Assembly (NCBI GenBank): GCA_907165135.1
Contig: OU015566.1
Span: 12,818,157-12,882,156 of the forward strand
Direction of reading: 5' to 3'
Origin: Oikopleura dioica
Lineage: Eukaryota; Chordata; Appendicularia; Copelata; Oikopleuridae
DNA: 64,000 bases
Below are positions 21,501 to 33,800 of the stretch, piece by piece; position 1 is the first letter of the stretch; every line of letters starts with the position of its first letter. Made by a program: the position numbers and the translations under genes. The notes beneath the pieces are model-generated. The model worked only from the letters and a program-made list of their open reading frames with translations. It did not search any database and had not been told where the DNA came from.

Positions 21501-24500
21501 CGATGCTTGAAAACTCACAACTCGAGAGCAATCTGCAAGAAATCAATAATAATCAGATAAAGTCCCTGGCCTGAGAAAACTGAGCCAGCCAAAAGGACCT
21601 AGTCTATATTGCACCAGAACAACGATCACATTCCCATAAGATACGAGCGCCGACGGGTCCATCCAACTGTTCGCGCCATCTCCAAACGTATGTCCAGTTA
21701 TATACACGAGAATTGGCAGTTTTTGCTTTACATCGGAAAATGATTTCGCACTTTTTTCTACAAATTAAGTTTGTCAAAAGACAGCTCAGCTATTTCAAAT
21801 CTGCTTATGGCGCCTTGAAAAATGTAAGGCTCTATCTTACCATGGTAAAATCTTGTTGGAACAATGACGTCAAGAAAAAGACAATCTTCATCCTGCGTGA
21901 ACTTGTCACTCTCCAACAAGCTTCTTCTATTTGGACGATCTCTGAACCAGCTTGGCTGGAGAAAATCGGCGATGAAGTCCAGTCTCTGGGGGCAAATCTT
22001 CGCTGATCAAAGTGCTGAATACCCTTTTCCAACGAATAATAGCTATTATGTCAGATGAAATTATTCTCAGCGCCTTTTTCCTTGGACATTATTTAGAAAT
22101 TCGGTCTTGGCACAGGAGGTCGACTTGGGCACAGGCGGTTTAAATCGTAATTTGGCAGTTGGCGGCTCCGCATAAGGGATATTGAGGTACTAAAGCAGTA
22201 AGTTTATGTAAGGTTAGGTTAACTATCGAACAAAGTCTGCTCGGATACGAATAATATTAAAATCGAATGAATAATATATTTTTTGGGTACGACAGCAATT
22301 ATTATAAAGGGTTCTATCGAGGTCAATTTCAAATATTTTCACATGAACCTTTATTATAGAAAAGTCTACCGGGAAGTTGAATTTTCTATACATATGAATC
22401 TGGGAGCGATAATTCCAACTCAATTATAAACCTCCCAATTAATCAAAAATAATGGTCGAGAAAAATATAATTTTCACCAAAATTTCCAAACTTATTTTTT
22501 TGTTTTCTCTATACTCTAGATGTGTTCTAGAGGTCCTAAAACCCCCCTTTCGCCAGAAAAAACCACGTGAAGCAAAGAAAAAAAATCGATTTTTTCGACT
22601 CGAAAACTCGAAAATCGGAAATTTTCACCAGCCAATTACTCATCCTTATCGATGAGTCAGCATGATGAATCATACCTCATTAGATAGCTCAGAGTCTGAA
22701 CTTGTACGGACCGTTGAGAAACCGGTGCGGACTTCAACCGGTTGGTCACACGGTAAGGTTGAAAGTTGGTCAATTTTCCGAAATTTCAAAAAATGCCCAT
22801 CTTCAAGCGATGATTACTCATACTTCCTGATCACTAATTTTGGCCAGTATATGGCCACTTATGGTCGACTTTGGTCAAGTTTGGCCGGAGGACCCCGGAG
22901 GACCTCCCTGGTGGAAGACCATCCGCTGGAAGACCAATACTTAGTATTTCAATATATGGCTGTGCTCGGCCAATTAATGGCCACGTATGGTCAAATTTGG
23001 TCTCGTTAGGCCGAATGATTCCCATTGGCATCTTTTAAAAAATAAAATCGGATAAATTGATTATTCCCACCTCATCAAGAACAATCAAAACAGGACAATT
23101 ATTTCTGTCAGTATTCACATTTGTTAAAATTTTTTTGAAGATATTTTTGGAAAGGTCCAATTGCTTCTGGTACCATGGCGGAATTGACCAAGGTCCTACT
23201 GTTTTACCAAAGCTGTCCTCGTTTTTGGAACGGTAACAAGTAGAGAACTTTCTTGGAGGGGAGTATTGTTTCCATTCATCGAAAGTTCCTAAATTCCGAT
23301 AATAACTATAAATGAGTTTAATTTTTTAAGCTTTTACCTATTTTTATTGTTTTGTTTGGTTTATTCTTGAGGATTATTTCGGCCAATTCTGTTTCTCTTG
23401 TATAGTCCCAAGCCCATTCTGACATAAGAAATAAAAAAAATTTCTCTGCTTTTCTTCCCTGCTCACTCGCGCAAGAATTGTAGTATCCATTAAAAATTCG
23501 ACGCATGAATTTTCACAACGAGCCTGAATTTTTGAAATTTTTTTCCAGATGAGGTCAGAGTCATCATAGGCTATTCGAAATTCCCCCAATAAAGAGAAAT
23601 GAATGAAAAACAAATCGCAGATTATAGTCTGGACTTGGCGATCTGTGTAGTAAACCTTAGTAGAGTTCCGAAGAGCGTTAATAAAAAGTTGCATTGTTTT
23701 AAGAAATATTTTTAATTTAATTAAAGCTTAGAGGTTTCTTCCAAATCCGATATTAATTTGCTAAGAATGTTCTTTATTCTCCGATTTTTGAAGAAAAGTG
23801 TCTTTTTATTTACGCTCTAATAATTCTGCCTTAGGTTTTCTGCAAAAATTACCAAGACCAGTAGAAAACATGCTATTGAATTGGCAAGAAAATTCGAAAA
23901 CGCACTAGGTCTCCTCATCGGGCCTATGGACTTTTTCCAGGAAAAAATAATACGATGCAAGACAGGGATCTTAATTTTTTATGCAAAAACTTCGGAATTG
24001 CAATGCGATTGCAATATTTTTACGAAAATTTAAAATCCCTGATGCCAGCGTATTTTATGGGAGACAGGAGTTCAAAATTATGCAGAGTTTGTTCTCCTCG
24101 AAACGGCACGAGAAATGAATGATGGGAGCATCAAACGCAGGTTCTCAATTGCGTCAACTGAAGTTGGGGACATACTTATTCCTGATGAGAACTGGCGATC
24201 AAACGAGAATACGCACATACTGTCTCATATCTAGGGCCGACGCGTAAAAAATCAACCCCCAGAAAGCATCAAGGTAGAGAGCTGAAACAACGTGATATAA
24301 TGAAGTTCGACCCTACTAAAAAAATTGCTATTGAAAATTTTTGGTTTGGTCACGTGGTCACGTGATACAGACCTCCGAAAAACTAAAAAAGCTTGACGAC
24401 CTTGAACGCATGATCAAGGTCGATCAGCTCATATCTCAGAAGAAAGAGCTAAAAAGTTATTCTTATTAATATTTTTGGTGGCGCAATCACGTGAGACAGT

Positions 24501-26062
24501 AGAAAGGAAAAAGATGACCCTGAATTCAAGGTCGTCAAGCTTTTTAGCTTTCCGGAGGCCTGTATCACGTGACCAAACCAAAAAATTTTCAATAGCAATT
24601 TTTTAGTAGGGTCGAACTCCATTATGTCACGAAGTTTAAGCTCTCTACGTTGATGCTTTCTTGGGGTTGAATTTTTACGCGTCGGCCCTACTCATATCTA
24701 CAAATTAAAAGATCCGACCCTTATGCTTAAGGATGCCATGATTTTGAAAGGCCACTGGACGCCAGCCCGATTGACGCAAAAATAAAACAAAAATTTGAAG
24801 AGGAAATGAAGAACATCCTTGAGGAGATCGGAGAATACTTGTCGACAGAAAATGAGGATTAAAAATTGTCATTCATTATTTCTGTTCAAATTGTTTTTCT
24901 TTTCGGTTTTTCATCTTCGTTCTTAAATACTTGTTCATTTTTTGATAAATATATGTTTGTCTATTGAGATTTTCTTAATTTGAATGTGGTCTGTTCTGCA
25001 GAAATTTGAAATATCAACACTTTTTCGCAGGCACTTGCGACCGACCGATTTATTGCCGCACCGGTTTAGTATTTTTCTAGAAAGAACAGATATTAAGCTT
25101 CTTATCAGTTAACCTTTTGAAAATACAGCCTGACTAGACCAATATTGACTATAGGTGGCCATAAATTGCCCGAGCACAGCAATCTATTGAAATTCTAAAC
25201 ATTGGTCTTCCTGCAGATTGTCTTCCACCATAGAGGTCCTCCGGGGACCTCCGGCCTGACTAGACCAATGTTGACCATATGTGGCCATAAATTGGCCGAG
25301 CACAGCCATATATTGAAATTCTAAATATTGGTCTTCCAGCGGATGGTCTTCCACCAGGGAGGTCCTCCGGGGTCCTCCGGCCGAACTTGACCAAAGTTGA
25401 CCATAAGTGGCTATATACTGGCCAAAATTAGTCATCAGGAAGTATGAGTAATCATCGCTTGAAGATGGGCATTTTTCGAAATTTCGAAAAATTGACCAAC
25501 TTTCAGCCTTACCGTGTGACCAACCGGTTGAAGTCCGCACCGGTTTCTCGACGGTCCGTACAAGTTCAGACTCTGAGCTATCCAATGAGGTATGATTCAT
25601 CATGCTTACTCATCGATAACGATGAGTAATGGGCTGGTGAAAATTTCCGATTTTCGAGTTTTCGAGTCGAAAAAATCGATTTTTTTTCTTTGCTTCACGT
25701 GGTTTTTTCTGGCGAAAGGGGGGTTTTAGGACCTCTAGAACACATCTAGAGTATTGAGAAAACAAAAAAATAAGTTTGGAAATTTTGGTGAAAATTATAT
25801 TTTTCTCGACCAATATTAATCAATAGGTATCGAACGTCTCATAGAATCAAATGATCATGATCGAACTTGCCTTGAATACAGGGTAAAGACCTAATGATTC
25901 CGGCTCGATCTTCTGGTTCGAGCCCCGGATCTTGCAGGCGTTTCTGTCCAGTCGAACATCAGGTGCAAAGATCTTCGTCGCCGCTATAATTTTACTCTTC
26001 TGATAAGCGACTTGATAACTCCAAACGTTGTTGAGTTGGACGAAGAAGAGAAGATTTTTCAT
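18565..26062 (-). CDS. Neuroligin (catalytically dead cholinesterase-like adhesion protein)
   Basis: A postsynaptic cell-adhesion protein family that binds neurexin. Exon 1 (25871-26062) encodes the leader and a KIRG motif. It ends AAG|GCAAGT, a GC-type donor. The next exon, near 22060-22200, opens YLNIPYAEPPTAKLRFKPP. Later exons give CPQRL, the EDCLFLDVIVP block, LPILVYITGHTFGDGANSW, RGNLALMDVQLALTWVK and GGDPSKVSIVGSGAGAA. In the last motif the cholinesterase nucleophile (GESAG) is replaced by Gly, exactly as in neuroligins. QGEG and the TYFANFINYGDPSPRGSDK region follow, then a transmembrane helix (ISVTLSIGLLLFIINACAFL) and a Ser-rich cytoplasmic tail over four small exons ending TGA at 18565. 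Splice phases agree across the tail exons. No canonical PDZ ligand is visible at the end. The 3.7-kb intron holds a transposon. The exon 2/3 boundary is uncertain. Confidence 0.85.
23070..23694 (-). pseudogene. Degraded ORFs within the foldback element (possible ATPase remnant)
   Basis: Minus-strand frames at 23374-23694 and 23318-23506 overlap in different phases, and a further stretch to about 23070 joins after a plausible short GT-AG intron. The last stretch ends with PVLIVLDEVG, resembling a Walker B strand (hydrophobic run plus DE), preceded by WSIPPWYQKQLDLSKNIFKK. A frameshift is needed to read through, so this looks inactive. I cannot name the family. It may be the former protein-coding cargo of the element or captured host sequence. 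Confidence 0.4.
23830..24862 (+). pseudogene. Broken plus-strand coding remnant split by a nested MITE
   Basis: On the plus strand one frame reads KHAIELARKFENALGLL and stops near 24050; another resumes with LLETAREMNDGSIKRRFSIA and runs to the left edge of the MITE at 24232. It continues in the same phase on the far side (KLKDPTLMLKDAMIL) if the MITE and one target copy are ignored. A Glu-rich end (EEEMKNILEEIGEYLSTE) terminates near 24862 after one more frame change. Multiple breaks imply a dead gene. The family is not recognised. Confidence 0.4.
24224..24698. mobile_element. hAT-like MITE nested in the foldback element
   Basis: The body is 24232-24690 (459 bp). The terminal inverted repeat begins TAGGGCCGACGCG and the arms (about 24232-24415 and 24515-24690) are near reverse complements. 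The 8-mer CTCATATC sits directly outside both ends (24224-24231 and 24691-24698). TAGGG termini with 8-bp duplications fit hAT. It is younger than its host element, into which it inserted. Confidence 0.9.
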
Positions 26063-26851
26063 GATCTTCTTTTTAAGGTTCAGATTTATGCATTTCAAAG
26101 GCGTGTCAGGTATTGATTAAAGGAATAATCAGTTTAAAAGTGGCCAGAAAAGCCCTTTTAAAAAGTCAAAGAATGATCATAAATAATTATGAAAATGAAA
26201 AATTTTGAACCAATAACTTCTTTCATCACTATTTGAATTTCTTCAGTATCTTACTCTCTTTTTCCATATTTTTCTTCCTCTTCTTGTCTTTGGAAATTCT
26301 CTTCTATGATTTCAAATTCGGACCAACAACAACAACGAGATTTTGGTAAGAGATTCTTCAGTGTAATTTGTAATAACAAAGATTTATTATTTTTATTTTG
26401 TTTTTACAACTAAGACGATAGCTAAGCGGATAGTTTGTTGCTGACGGAGGGCGGGTCGTTGCGCCCTCAGGCGAGTGAAATCGATCCGTAACATCCCTTT
26501 GCGCGCGACAAGTATGGATCTCTGTAAATATGGCAGGCCTACGCTACTTTTCATCAAATATTCAGCAGCAATCCGAAGCAACTAAGACTCCAATTATCAT
26601 CTCTTCTTTGTTGAATTCAATCAAAAATCATTGAAAGTGTAAGTCTGGTCGACAACCTTCGTTTTCGCGTGATGATGACATTTTGATGTCGGCATTGAAT
26701 ACATTATTGATGAAAAATAATGCTTCGTTAAATTTTAAGTTAGCGTTGAACTTGAAATTGACAAATATGACCGTCTTTACGCAGATTCTAGACACAGAAT
26801 GTTTTTCAATTATCTTTCCAAGACACCATTTCAATCAGGAAAGAGAAAAAG
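26063..26851. other. Intergenic between neuroligin and a small membrane gene (divergent)
   Basis: Divergent spacer that should hold both promoters. No exon, repeat or RNA gene is recognised. Confidence 0.45.
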
Positions 26852-27236
26852 ATGCACGACAGCATAAAATTCAAGACAAAGTCTGGCAGCGGAATTGTCC
26901 TTGTGGTGAGTGATTGCACGTAATTTTGGCGTTATGCCAACATTCTGACCGCGAAAAGACACGACAGTACCAGAGTGTTTAATTTCGAGTTTACTAATAC
27001 TTGAACTTTTAGTCGATCTTCATGATGCTTGCGACTATGTGGCTTATGGCGACGACGATTCATGGAAATGAAGCAATTTGCTTTGCTGTAGTCGGTAAGT
27101 AGGGGATAATCAACTGCTTGTTAGACGATTTTGAGGTGGATTGATTCAATCTGTCTGTGGATTTGCTGTTGGACTAGGGAAGAACTGCAAGGAAAAACGA
27201 TCACAAGAATGCTTTACAAAGGAAAGCTTTCAATAA
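26852..27236 (+). CDS. Small two-pass membrane protein (unknown family)
   Basis: Three exons, 26852-26905, 27013-27094 and 27136-27236, join in consistent phase (0 then 1). The product is about 78 residues. After a short basic start come a Met-rich hydrophobic segment (VLVSIFMMLATMWLMATTI) and a second hydrophobic segment (FAVVGGLIQSVCGFAVGL). The protein ends in a Lys/Cys-containing tail. I recognise no family; it could be a small tetraspanin-like or ion-channel accessory protein, but nothing specific shows this. A second small membrane gene lies just downstream on the same strand, 191 bp away. Confidence 0.5.
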
Positions 27237-27426
27237 AGATAATATGAGTGAGTAAGGAGTTGAAGAGTTGAAAGCTTAAAAGTTCGACTTTTGCCTCATG
27301 GTAGGAACAAGTAGTACTGTAACAAGTTACAGTTGTTAAAAGAGCCGATTATTCGGGCTCGGTTTTCGTTCGTGTGAACTTGTTGTCAGTTTTGATTTGT
27401 GGAATGTAAAAAATTAATGTGCTCAG

Positions 27427-28044
27427 ATGGCGTTGACAGCTGCGACGATTCTATTCATTTTATTTTGGATCCATCAATTCTTTCAACTCGGCGTTCCCGA
27501 TGATGCTTATTCCTATATGCAATGTATATTCAATCAATTTTCAATTATGTTTTTATGCTTTTTAGTGCAATTTATCATCGGCCTGCTTTATTTGCCGATC
27601 CTCGGTAGTTACTATCTCCGAACTTGCTTTGACGATGGCGTAAGTAACCGACCAAGTGCCGAAGAAATACTCGCAGAATATGGCAACACGGGAGGCCGAA
27701 AATTCTCCATGCAATCGAATCACTCGAGAAGGAAATGTTGCAAAAACCAAGGATAGATCAAATCATGTTCTGATGATTTTTGAACATAAAAAAAGCTCTG
27801 GAACCAACAGCCGAACAAAACTGAAGCGATCTTCCTCAAGATGAGAGTTCAGCAAATAAATTTTTCAAAAAAGCGACTCTTGTTTCAAGCAAGGATTCGA
27901 TGGTGAACCCTTTTCATAGAAAAAATAGCCAGGTTGAACCTGATGATATCAACGATCTGAACTCTGAAATCAGCCGTCTCACGAATCTTGCCGTTTCGCC
28001 AAGTGCAGCTGGAAAGAAGGATCTCATCAGACCAATCGTTTAAA
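27427..28044 (+). CDS. Membrane protein with Ser/Lys-rich tail (exon structure partly unresolved)
   Basis: Exon 1 starts with ATG at 27427 and encodes two hydrophobic segments (ALTAATILFILFWIHQFF and FSIMFLCFLVQFIIGLLYL) separated by a short loop, ending at a strong GTAAGT donor after FDDG. The next exon, starting AATATGGC near 27668, continues NMATREAENSPCNRITREGN in phase. A further block at about 27900-28044 encodes a polar, clearly protein-like end (EPDDINDLNSEISRLTNLAV, closing RPIV). I could not find a phase-consistent junction between the second and last blocks, so at least one intron or sequence difference is unresolved. The family is unknown. Confidence 0.45.
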
Positions 28045-28672
28045 ATGCATTATTATCTGCCTTGCTTGAAACTTTCAAAACTGGAGACATAGAAGAGAGA
28101 ATAGTAAATATACGCACAATAATTCCTAAGGAGCTTATTTATGCAGTTTTTTCTAAGTTTTTTGAATGTTTATTTTCATAAGAAAAAGAAGGGAACATCA
28201 GGAGCAGTATACGACGTATGAGAATAGAATCAAGCAATTAAATAAACTCTAAGAAAGAGAGGGAAACGGAAAAAATGAATTATCAACTAAAAATTTATGC
28301 TGTAAGAAAAGGCAGGAAAAATGAAAGATAAATCGAGAAACTAAAAGTGTCCACTTGTATAACGTGGACGAACAAAATACTCAAATAACATATAATAATT
28401 GTTTTTCGTCAAAGGAAAAAACGCGACGATCGGCTGATTGACGCAAGAAAAAAACCTTTGAGCAGTGCTAAGAAATCTTGATCATGGCTAGCAAGCCAAA
28501 CTATCAAATTTCCAAGCTGTCGATTAATAAACTTAAAATGATGATGAAGCAAGTAGTAAGGCATAAATTATGGCTTTAACATAATATTTAATATCATATC
28601 TGTTGTCTTAAATATTTGAAATGAAAGAGAAAGTGGAACTAAAAATCGAGCTGTAATAATACTCAAGCAGTT
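28045..28672. other. Convergent intergenic region
   Basis: AT-rich spacer between stops of the membrane gene (+) and the exonuclease gene (-). Nothing recognised. Confidence 0.45.
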
Positions 28673-30569
28673 GAATTTCCGCCGCTTTTAATAATCGGTG
28701 GCGACAGAGAAAGGTCGGAAAGTTTTTGGTTAAAAGAATCTTGATTGTTTTCTGGGGTCGGTTGCGCGTGTTTGGGTTCTTGACTTGTTGTCGGAGCTTC
28801 TTCTGTGGTACTGGAGCTTGAGCCATCATTGTTGGCTGGTTTTTCATCTGTCGGACATGTTGACTTATCTTCGGGCTTTTTATCATTTTGTGGAGTTGTT
28901 TCGGAGTCTTTGACGACCTAGGCGAGTGTATAATTTGATGGATAATTGAGAGAAGGATTACCTGTCGAATTTGGTTCGCTGGAAGAAGGAATGGCTCATC
29001 TGAACTTTCCCATTCATCCTTAAACGGCCTCGTTAGTTATCTTTTCCGGAACTCTCGCAAACCTTTAGAAGCAAATAGAGCTCCATCGTTGTCTTGGCAT
29101 CTTCCAACGCGCTGTGGCTAGAAACTTGAATCTCGGCGTCCAAATAAGTCTTCGCGGCCTTTTTTAATGAAATTTTCTTTCCTTTCTAAAATGGGATTTA
29201 GCTCAAATGTCAAAGCTGATTTCTTACCCATCGGAGAAATTGACTAGTGTCGCGGATTCCTTGACTTGGAGGGCCAAAATGCTGGAGAACGCAAAGATCG
29301 TGTTCAATTGAGTGACCAACTAGGTATTTTCCTTGAATTATTTGACGGACTTCGGCAAGGACTTGTGAAGCGAGTGGCTGAAAAAACGATAGAAGATGAG
29401 TTAGAAAAGATCGACTACCTGGTAGTCGAGATCGCCAGGCCTGATTCCAGTGATCCAAGTTCTCAAATCTATGCTTGGTCGATCGAGTGTTCTGTCAATC
29501 GGAGGCGAGTATAGCTTCTTGAAATGTTTGACTGATAACTTTCCGGTTTGCGGAAGAAAGTCTGGGCGGCAGCGACGGTGATATACGGTGTTCAAGTTCG
29601 AGTCCACAATACCGACTTCAATCGGAAAATCGAGCATCACATGATGTCCCCATTGCGGGTTGGCGATGCCAATCATTTCAAAGTCGATACAGAGCATGTT
29701 GTCAAGCGGTGCGTTTCGTGGAAACTGGCTAAAACCAGGAATACACATCAAAGATTAAAAACAACCATTCTTACCGCGGCCAGATGATCGTATCCATTGG
29801 TGGAACTCGCGCTGCTTGAATTTCTTTCGCCACGTCTTGATTGATGCTGATCTGGCAAGGCGTTATCCCCTGAGAAGAGGCATTCTTGAGTCGTCGGTGA
29901 GCTCCATACTTTAGCAACATCGCCGCCATGTCTAGATTGTTGTCCGCCACGGCGAAATGAAGTGCTGTATTCCCCATGCGATTTTGAGCGTTTGGATCTA
30001 ATCGCAAAGATAGAATAAAAGTTGATGACTTGAAAAGCTTACCTGCTCCTTCTTTCAGAAGAATTTCAGCGATTCGCGGATTCGAACAGAACATAATCGG
30101 CGTTTGCCCTGTTGGTAACGAGCGGAAGTTGACATCACTCATGCGCACCTTGATTAAGTAATAGACTTGGTCTTCCATGTTGTGTGCACACGCTGCTATC
30201 AGTTCTTCGCCAGCTGAAAGAAAGATAAGGTAGTAATTGATGGAAAGAAGATGTTGACTTACTTAACAGATAGTTCTGGGTCTGGTGGGGCAACTGGTGC
30301 TGTATTAAGTTGACATTGAAGTATTCAGGCATTCTTGTGGGGATAGGCGCCCGGGCAGGATCAAATCGCTTCTCTTTTTTCGACATTCTGTTCCTTTCCT
30401 CCATCCTCGCATTCTTCAGCGTAGCAAATCCAGGTGGCCTCATCTTGTGTCTAATGTTTTGAGATTCTTTGTTCTCCTGTGCTGGAGACGTTCTAGAAGC
30501 TGCCTGTGGTTCACTGCTGCTTATAAGAATCGGAGGGGTGGGAGCGACTCCGGGCCCGCCGGAGCTCAT
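28673..30569 (-). CDS. Ankyrin-repeat protein fused to a DEDDh 3'-5' exonuclease (REXO/ISG20-like)
   Basis: About seven exons. The N-terminal 140 residues are disordered and basic. About three ankyrin repeats follow: TGQTPIMFCSNPRIAEILLK, then NRMGNTALHFAVADNNLDMA ending MLLKYGAH, then SQGITPCQISIN. The exonuclease core has all three Exo motifs: IDFEMIG (Exo I, Asp and Glu), LVGHSIEHDL (Exo II, Asp) and HSALEDAKTTMELY (Exo III, His and Asp). The GHSIEHDL and HSALEDA forms are those of the REXO4/ISG20 RNA/DNA exonuclease group. A polar Pro/Thr/Ser tail closes the protein. All catalytic acids are present, so it should be active on RNA or DNA ends. The ankyrin fusion could give a partner-binding arm; I know of no standard vertebrate counterpart with this order. 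It lies downstream of the Tudor gene on the same strand (285 bp). Confidence 0.82.
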
Positions 30570-30853
30570 GGTTGGACGAAAAAGTCAATGAGTCCGAAAG
30601 AGCGAAAATGCTTATCCGATTGCCATGCTCTTAACGATCTTTGTTACTAATTGATTCAACGAACAATTTGTTTTCTGTCATTCCCTAACAGTAAGAGAAT
30701 GCCGAGGCAGTTTATTAATGAACTGACGGTTTTGGGAGGCGAGTGAAGATCTCCCTCTGAAGTGAAAATGCGCTCGTGAACTTTTTTTTTGTTTCAATTC
30801 AAAAATTTGGTATAATTTGAACTTTAGTGGCAGTTGTGAAGTAAATGGCAATT

Positions 30854-33800
30854 TTAATCGGAAGAAAGAGTGCTAAAAGAGCTTCTGGAAGTGTTGTATT
30901 CGGTGGTGTCAAGTGCTAGCAACAGCTCATAAAGCGGCAGTTGGAAAAGCGATGAGCTGACATCTAGTGTGTAGAGATTATCGCGAATCTTTATTGTGCA
31001 GTCTTTGGCTGCAAACATGGCCTTGATTTGCTCGACTTGGGCAGTGTTGAACATTGTGAAATCATCACCGAAGTCGAAGGTGATTGCCAGCTGCGGAGTT
31101 CGGCGCAGATTTGTTGGCAGGACTTTTATCGAACAGCCAGGAATGTAGACGATTCCGCCCTGAATAGATGATAAATTCGACCCTCTGCTATCTGACTTAC
31201 AGCATCGAGAAGCATGACTTTGTATGCTACGTTGAAGACATCGTGGGACATCTTCTCGAGGATCCTGCCCCGGTACCATATCTGCGATGAATGCAACTTG
31301 GCAGCTACGACGTCTCCTTTTTCAATCGATGGAGGCTTGTAGTCGTTATTTCGAGCAGCGAAATATGTCTCTTCCATATGATCTTGAAGAGCGAGGTACA
31401 CTTCTTCTGTATGTTTGTGTCGAATGTGTACCTAGAAAGAGTTAATTGCTTTACATAAAATCGCATCTAACCTGGGCTTGCCGAGAGTCGACGTAAAGCA
31501 AAATACAGTCGTTAACAATCGCTTCATTCGGAGCACTTGACCAGTGCGGTTGAACTAAAAATTCAAGGGTAGGGTTGATTATCATCAACTTATACTTACG
31601 AATTTTCTTAAGGTCCGCTCGAGGCTGGCAAGTATGCCAGAACGGCATCCCAATCAGATCTGTATCTTGGGACACTGGCTTCAAACTAAAACAGGAATTA
31701 AGACAGAAAATAGAAAACTAAGCTTACTGGAACCCATATTTCTTAAGATCGATTCTGAGAACAGGAAGCCCGTTTTTCTGACCCTCTACTTTGGCGATAA
31801 CTCTATTGCGCTCGGTGCAAAATCTTCGAAGCTTCGCCCATTCATATTCTTAAAAAAGTCAGCTCCGTAAAGAGGGAACTCTTTACCGTTAAAATGATCA
31901 GTATCGCAAAGCGTGACAGCGGAAGATTGTGCAGGAATCTTGAGCAACTCAGCCGATGGAATAATCATCGTCCCTCCAGACTTGATACTAAATCCATCGT
32001 CCACGCAAAAGAGAGCCTTCTTGGAGGCAGTCTGCACTCGACAGGGACCGTTTCGCGTGATAACAACACCGATGTGGTGAGGATTCTCGGGAGCTTCCTC
32101 TGCATTTTCCACGCAATTTGCGAGCGCGTCATCGAGGGCGCTGCGATCGTTGTTACACATGATATTCACCACCTAATTTGAACCGTTTACTATGCAAGAA
32201 ATAATGGCTTTCTACCTTCTCTCCGTAGACTTCGGAAACACTACACATTGTGACGACGATTTCTTCTCCTTTTTTGAGAGTCTCAGACGCTATCCAACTT
32301 GTGAAGGTGAAAATTGGATCTTCAAACATCGGGTAAATGGGCGCTTCGTGACCAGCTCCAAAGCTTCCTACAACACAAATTATAAGCTTTCAAAGATTAT
32401 TGAGCTTACTGAAGGATCCGATGAGCGACTCGGATAGGGAAAATAGGTCGACAATTAGGATTTTCTTTCCGTTCATGACGGCAGTAGCGATGACTTTTGC
32501 GGAAAGATTGTTTGTTCCGTGCTTGACGACGAATTGCTTGAGGATGTGGTCGACAAAATCTTCCTTGGCTTCGTCGTAGAAGCCATAGGTTGAGCTGAAT
32601 ATTATGAAGGGTCGATATTGTTGCTTTTCTTACCAATAAATAGCTTGAGCCGGGAACTTGATCACGAATGGCTTTGGCAGATGATGGACTAGATGCTCCG
32701 CCTGAATAAGTGACAAGGCGGTGTCAACGCAATGAACTTGGATCTGATGGCCATCATCAAGAACTCGCTCGACTTCTCCTCTCATGTAGCCGTCAGGAGT
32801 CATCGTCGCGACCGCGTCACCAACATTGAATTCTCGCAATGTAGGCATATCCAATGCACGAGCTTTGTAAGCTTCAAACTCGTCGTGGAAAGTATCGCGA
32901 AGACGGTAGTGCTCCTTTGTCTTTTTACGAATTGCAAAGGTTCGTGCGCATTGAGCTCTAATGACCTAAAGCAGGAATAAAAGTGGTTCTCATCGTTGAT
33001 TTCACAAACCTGAACGTCCAAAAGAGCTCCCACTAAAATTGGCTCACTCGCATAAACAGATTTGCGTCCGGTAAAGTCCATTTCCATTCTCATTGTATCA
33101 TTCAATAACTTTCCTTCTGAATAAATCTCCACTGAGAAAACTCCTTCTTCAATTTCGTCGATAAATTTGGCAGTGAATTCGCCTTCGCTCAATCTAGCGA
33201 CAACTCTGAGCCGTTCCACGCGTAGATCAGGGTTAAGAAGCTTGCACGAAATCGTGCGCTTTCTCATTTCGACGAAGCGATCTTCAAGTTTGACCATTTG
33301 GTCCACATTGATTCTGCGCAGCTGATCTGAGTGGTCAAGAAGTTCTACTTCTGCGTTCTGGGACGTGATTTTTTCAACGACGCGGCATCGAACCCAGCCG
33401 AAGAATGGAATATTGGCGCCGACGATGAAGTTGTGTGCGTTGCCGGAAAGTGACGTCACAGAAGGAGCATTCTCACAAGCTTCGGACAGCTGCGACTTGA
33501 AGAGTTGAAACTCTTCGACCTCATCTTCCAAGTAGAGGAAGAACTTGTCATCGATGGTATGATTTTCAATTTTTACCTGAAAACGTTGAATATAGTCTAT
33601 ATTATATAGAGTAGAGTAGGAATGTAAAATTACCTTCAACATCTGCTCGTTGCGGCTGAGCTCATCAACGTTCCTCTCTTGAGTTTTAATTTCCTGGTAC
33701 TTGTTGAAAATCTCCGGCGAGATCTGATACTCGCAATACTTGTCAAAATCGCAAGTCCCTTCGTAGATCAAATTCTGCGCACATTGTTTCACCGCTATTA

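Larger units (their letters stand above)
22438..25823. mobile_element. 3.4-kb foldback DNA transposon inside a neuroligin intron
   Basis: Long inverted arms, about 22449-23010 and 25190-25813, are close reverse complements ending in TGGTCGAGAAAAATATAA. ATTAATCAA occurs directly outside both ends (22438-22446 and 25815-25823) as an apparent 8-9 bp target duplication. The right arm carries an extra internal duplication of about 110 bp (25140-25390). The frames at 22452-22655 plus and 25610-25813 minus are the same arm sequence and not genes. The interior carries degraded coding remnants and a nested MITE. The length of the target duplication and the palindromic arms suggest a hAT-like or foldback-class element; the exact superfamily is not certain. 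Confidence 0.82.

Noticed and set aside
22452-25813. Matching 67-68 aa frames at 22452-22655 (+) and 25610-25813 (-), and longer ones at 22662-23009 and 25184-25603
   Set aside because: Both pairs lie in the inverted arms of the transposon and have no start context or splice signals.
25915-25940. GGTTCGAGCCCC, resembling a tRNA B box
   Set aside because: No A box, acceptor stem or cloverleaf can be formed around it, and it lies inside the first coding exon of neuroligin on the other strand.
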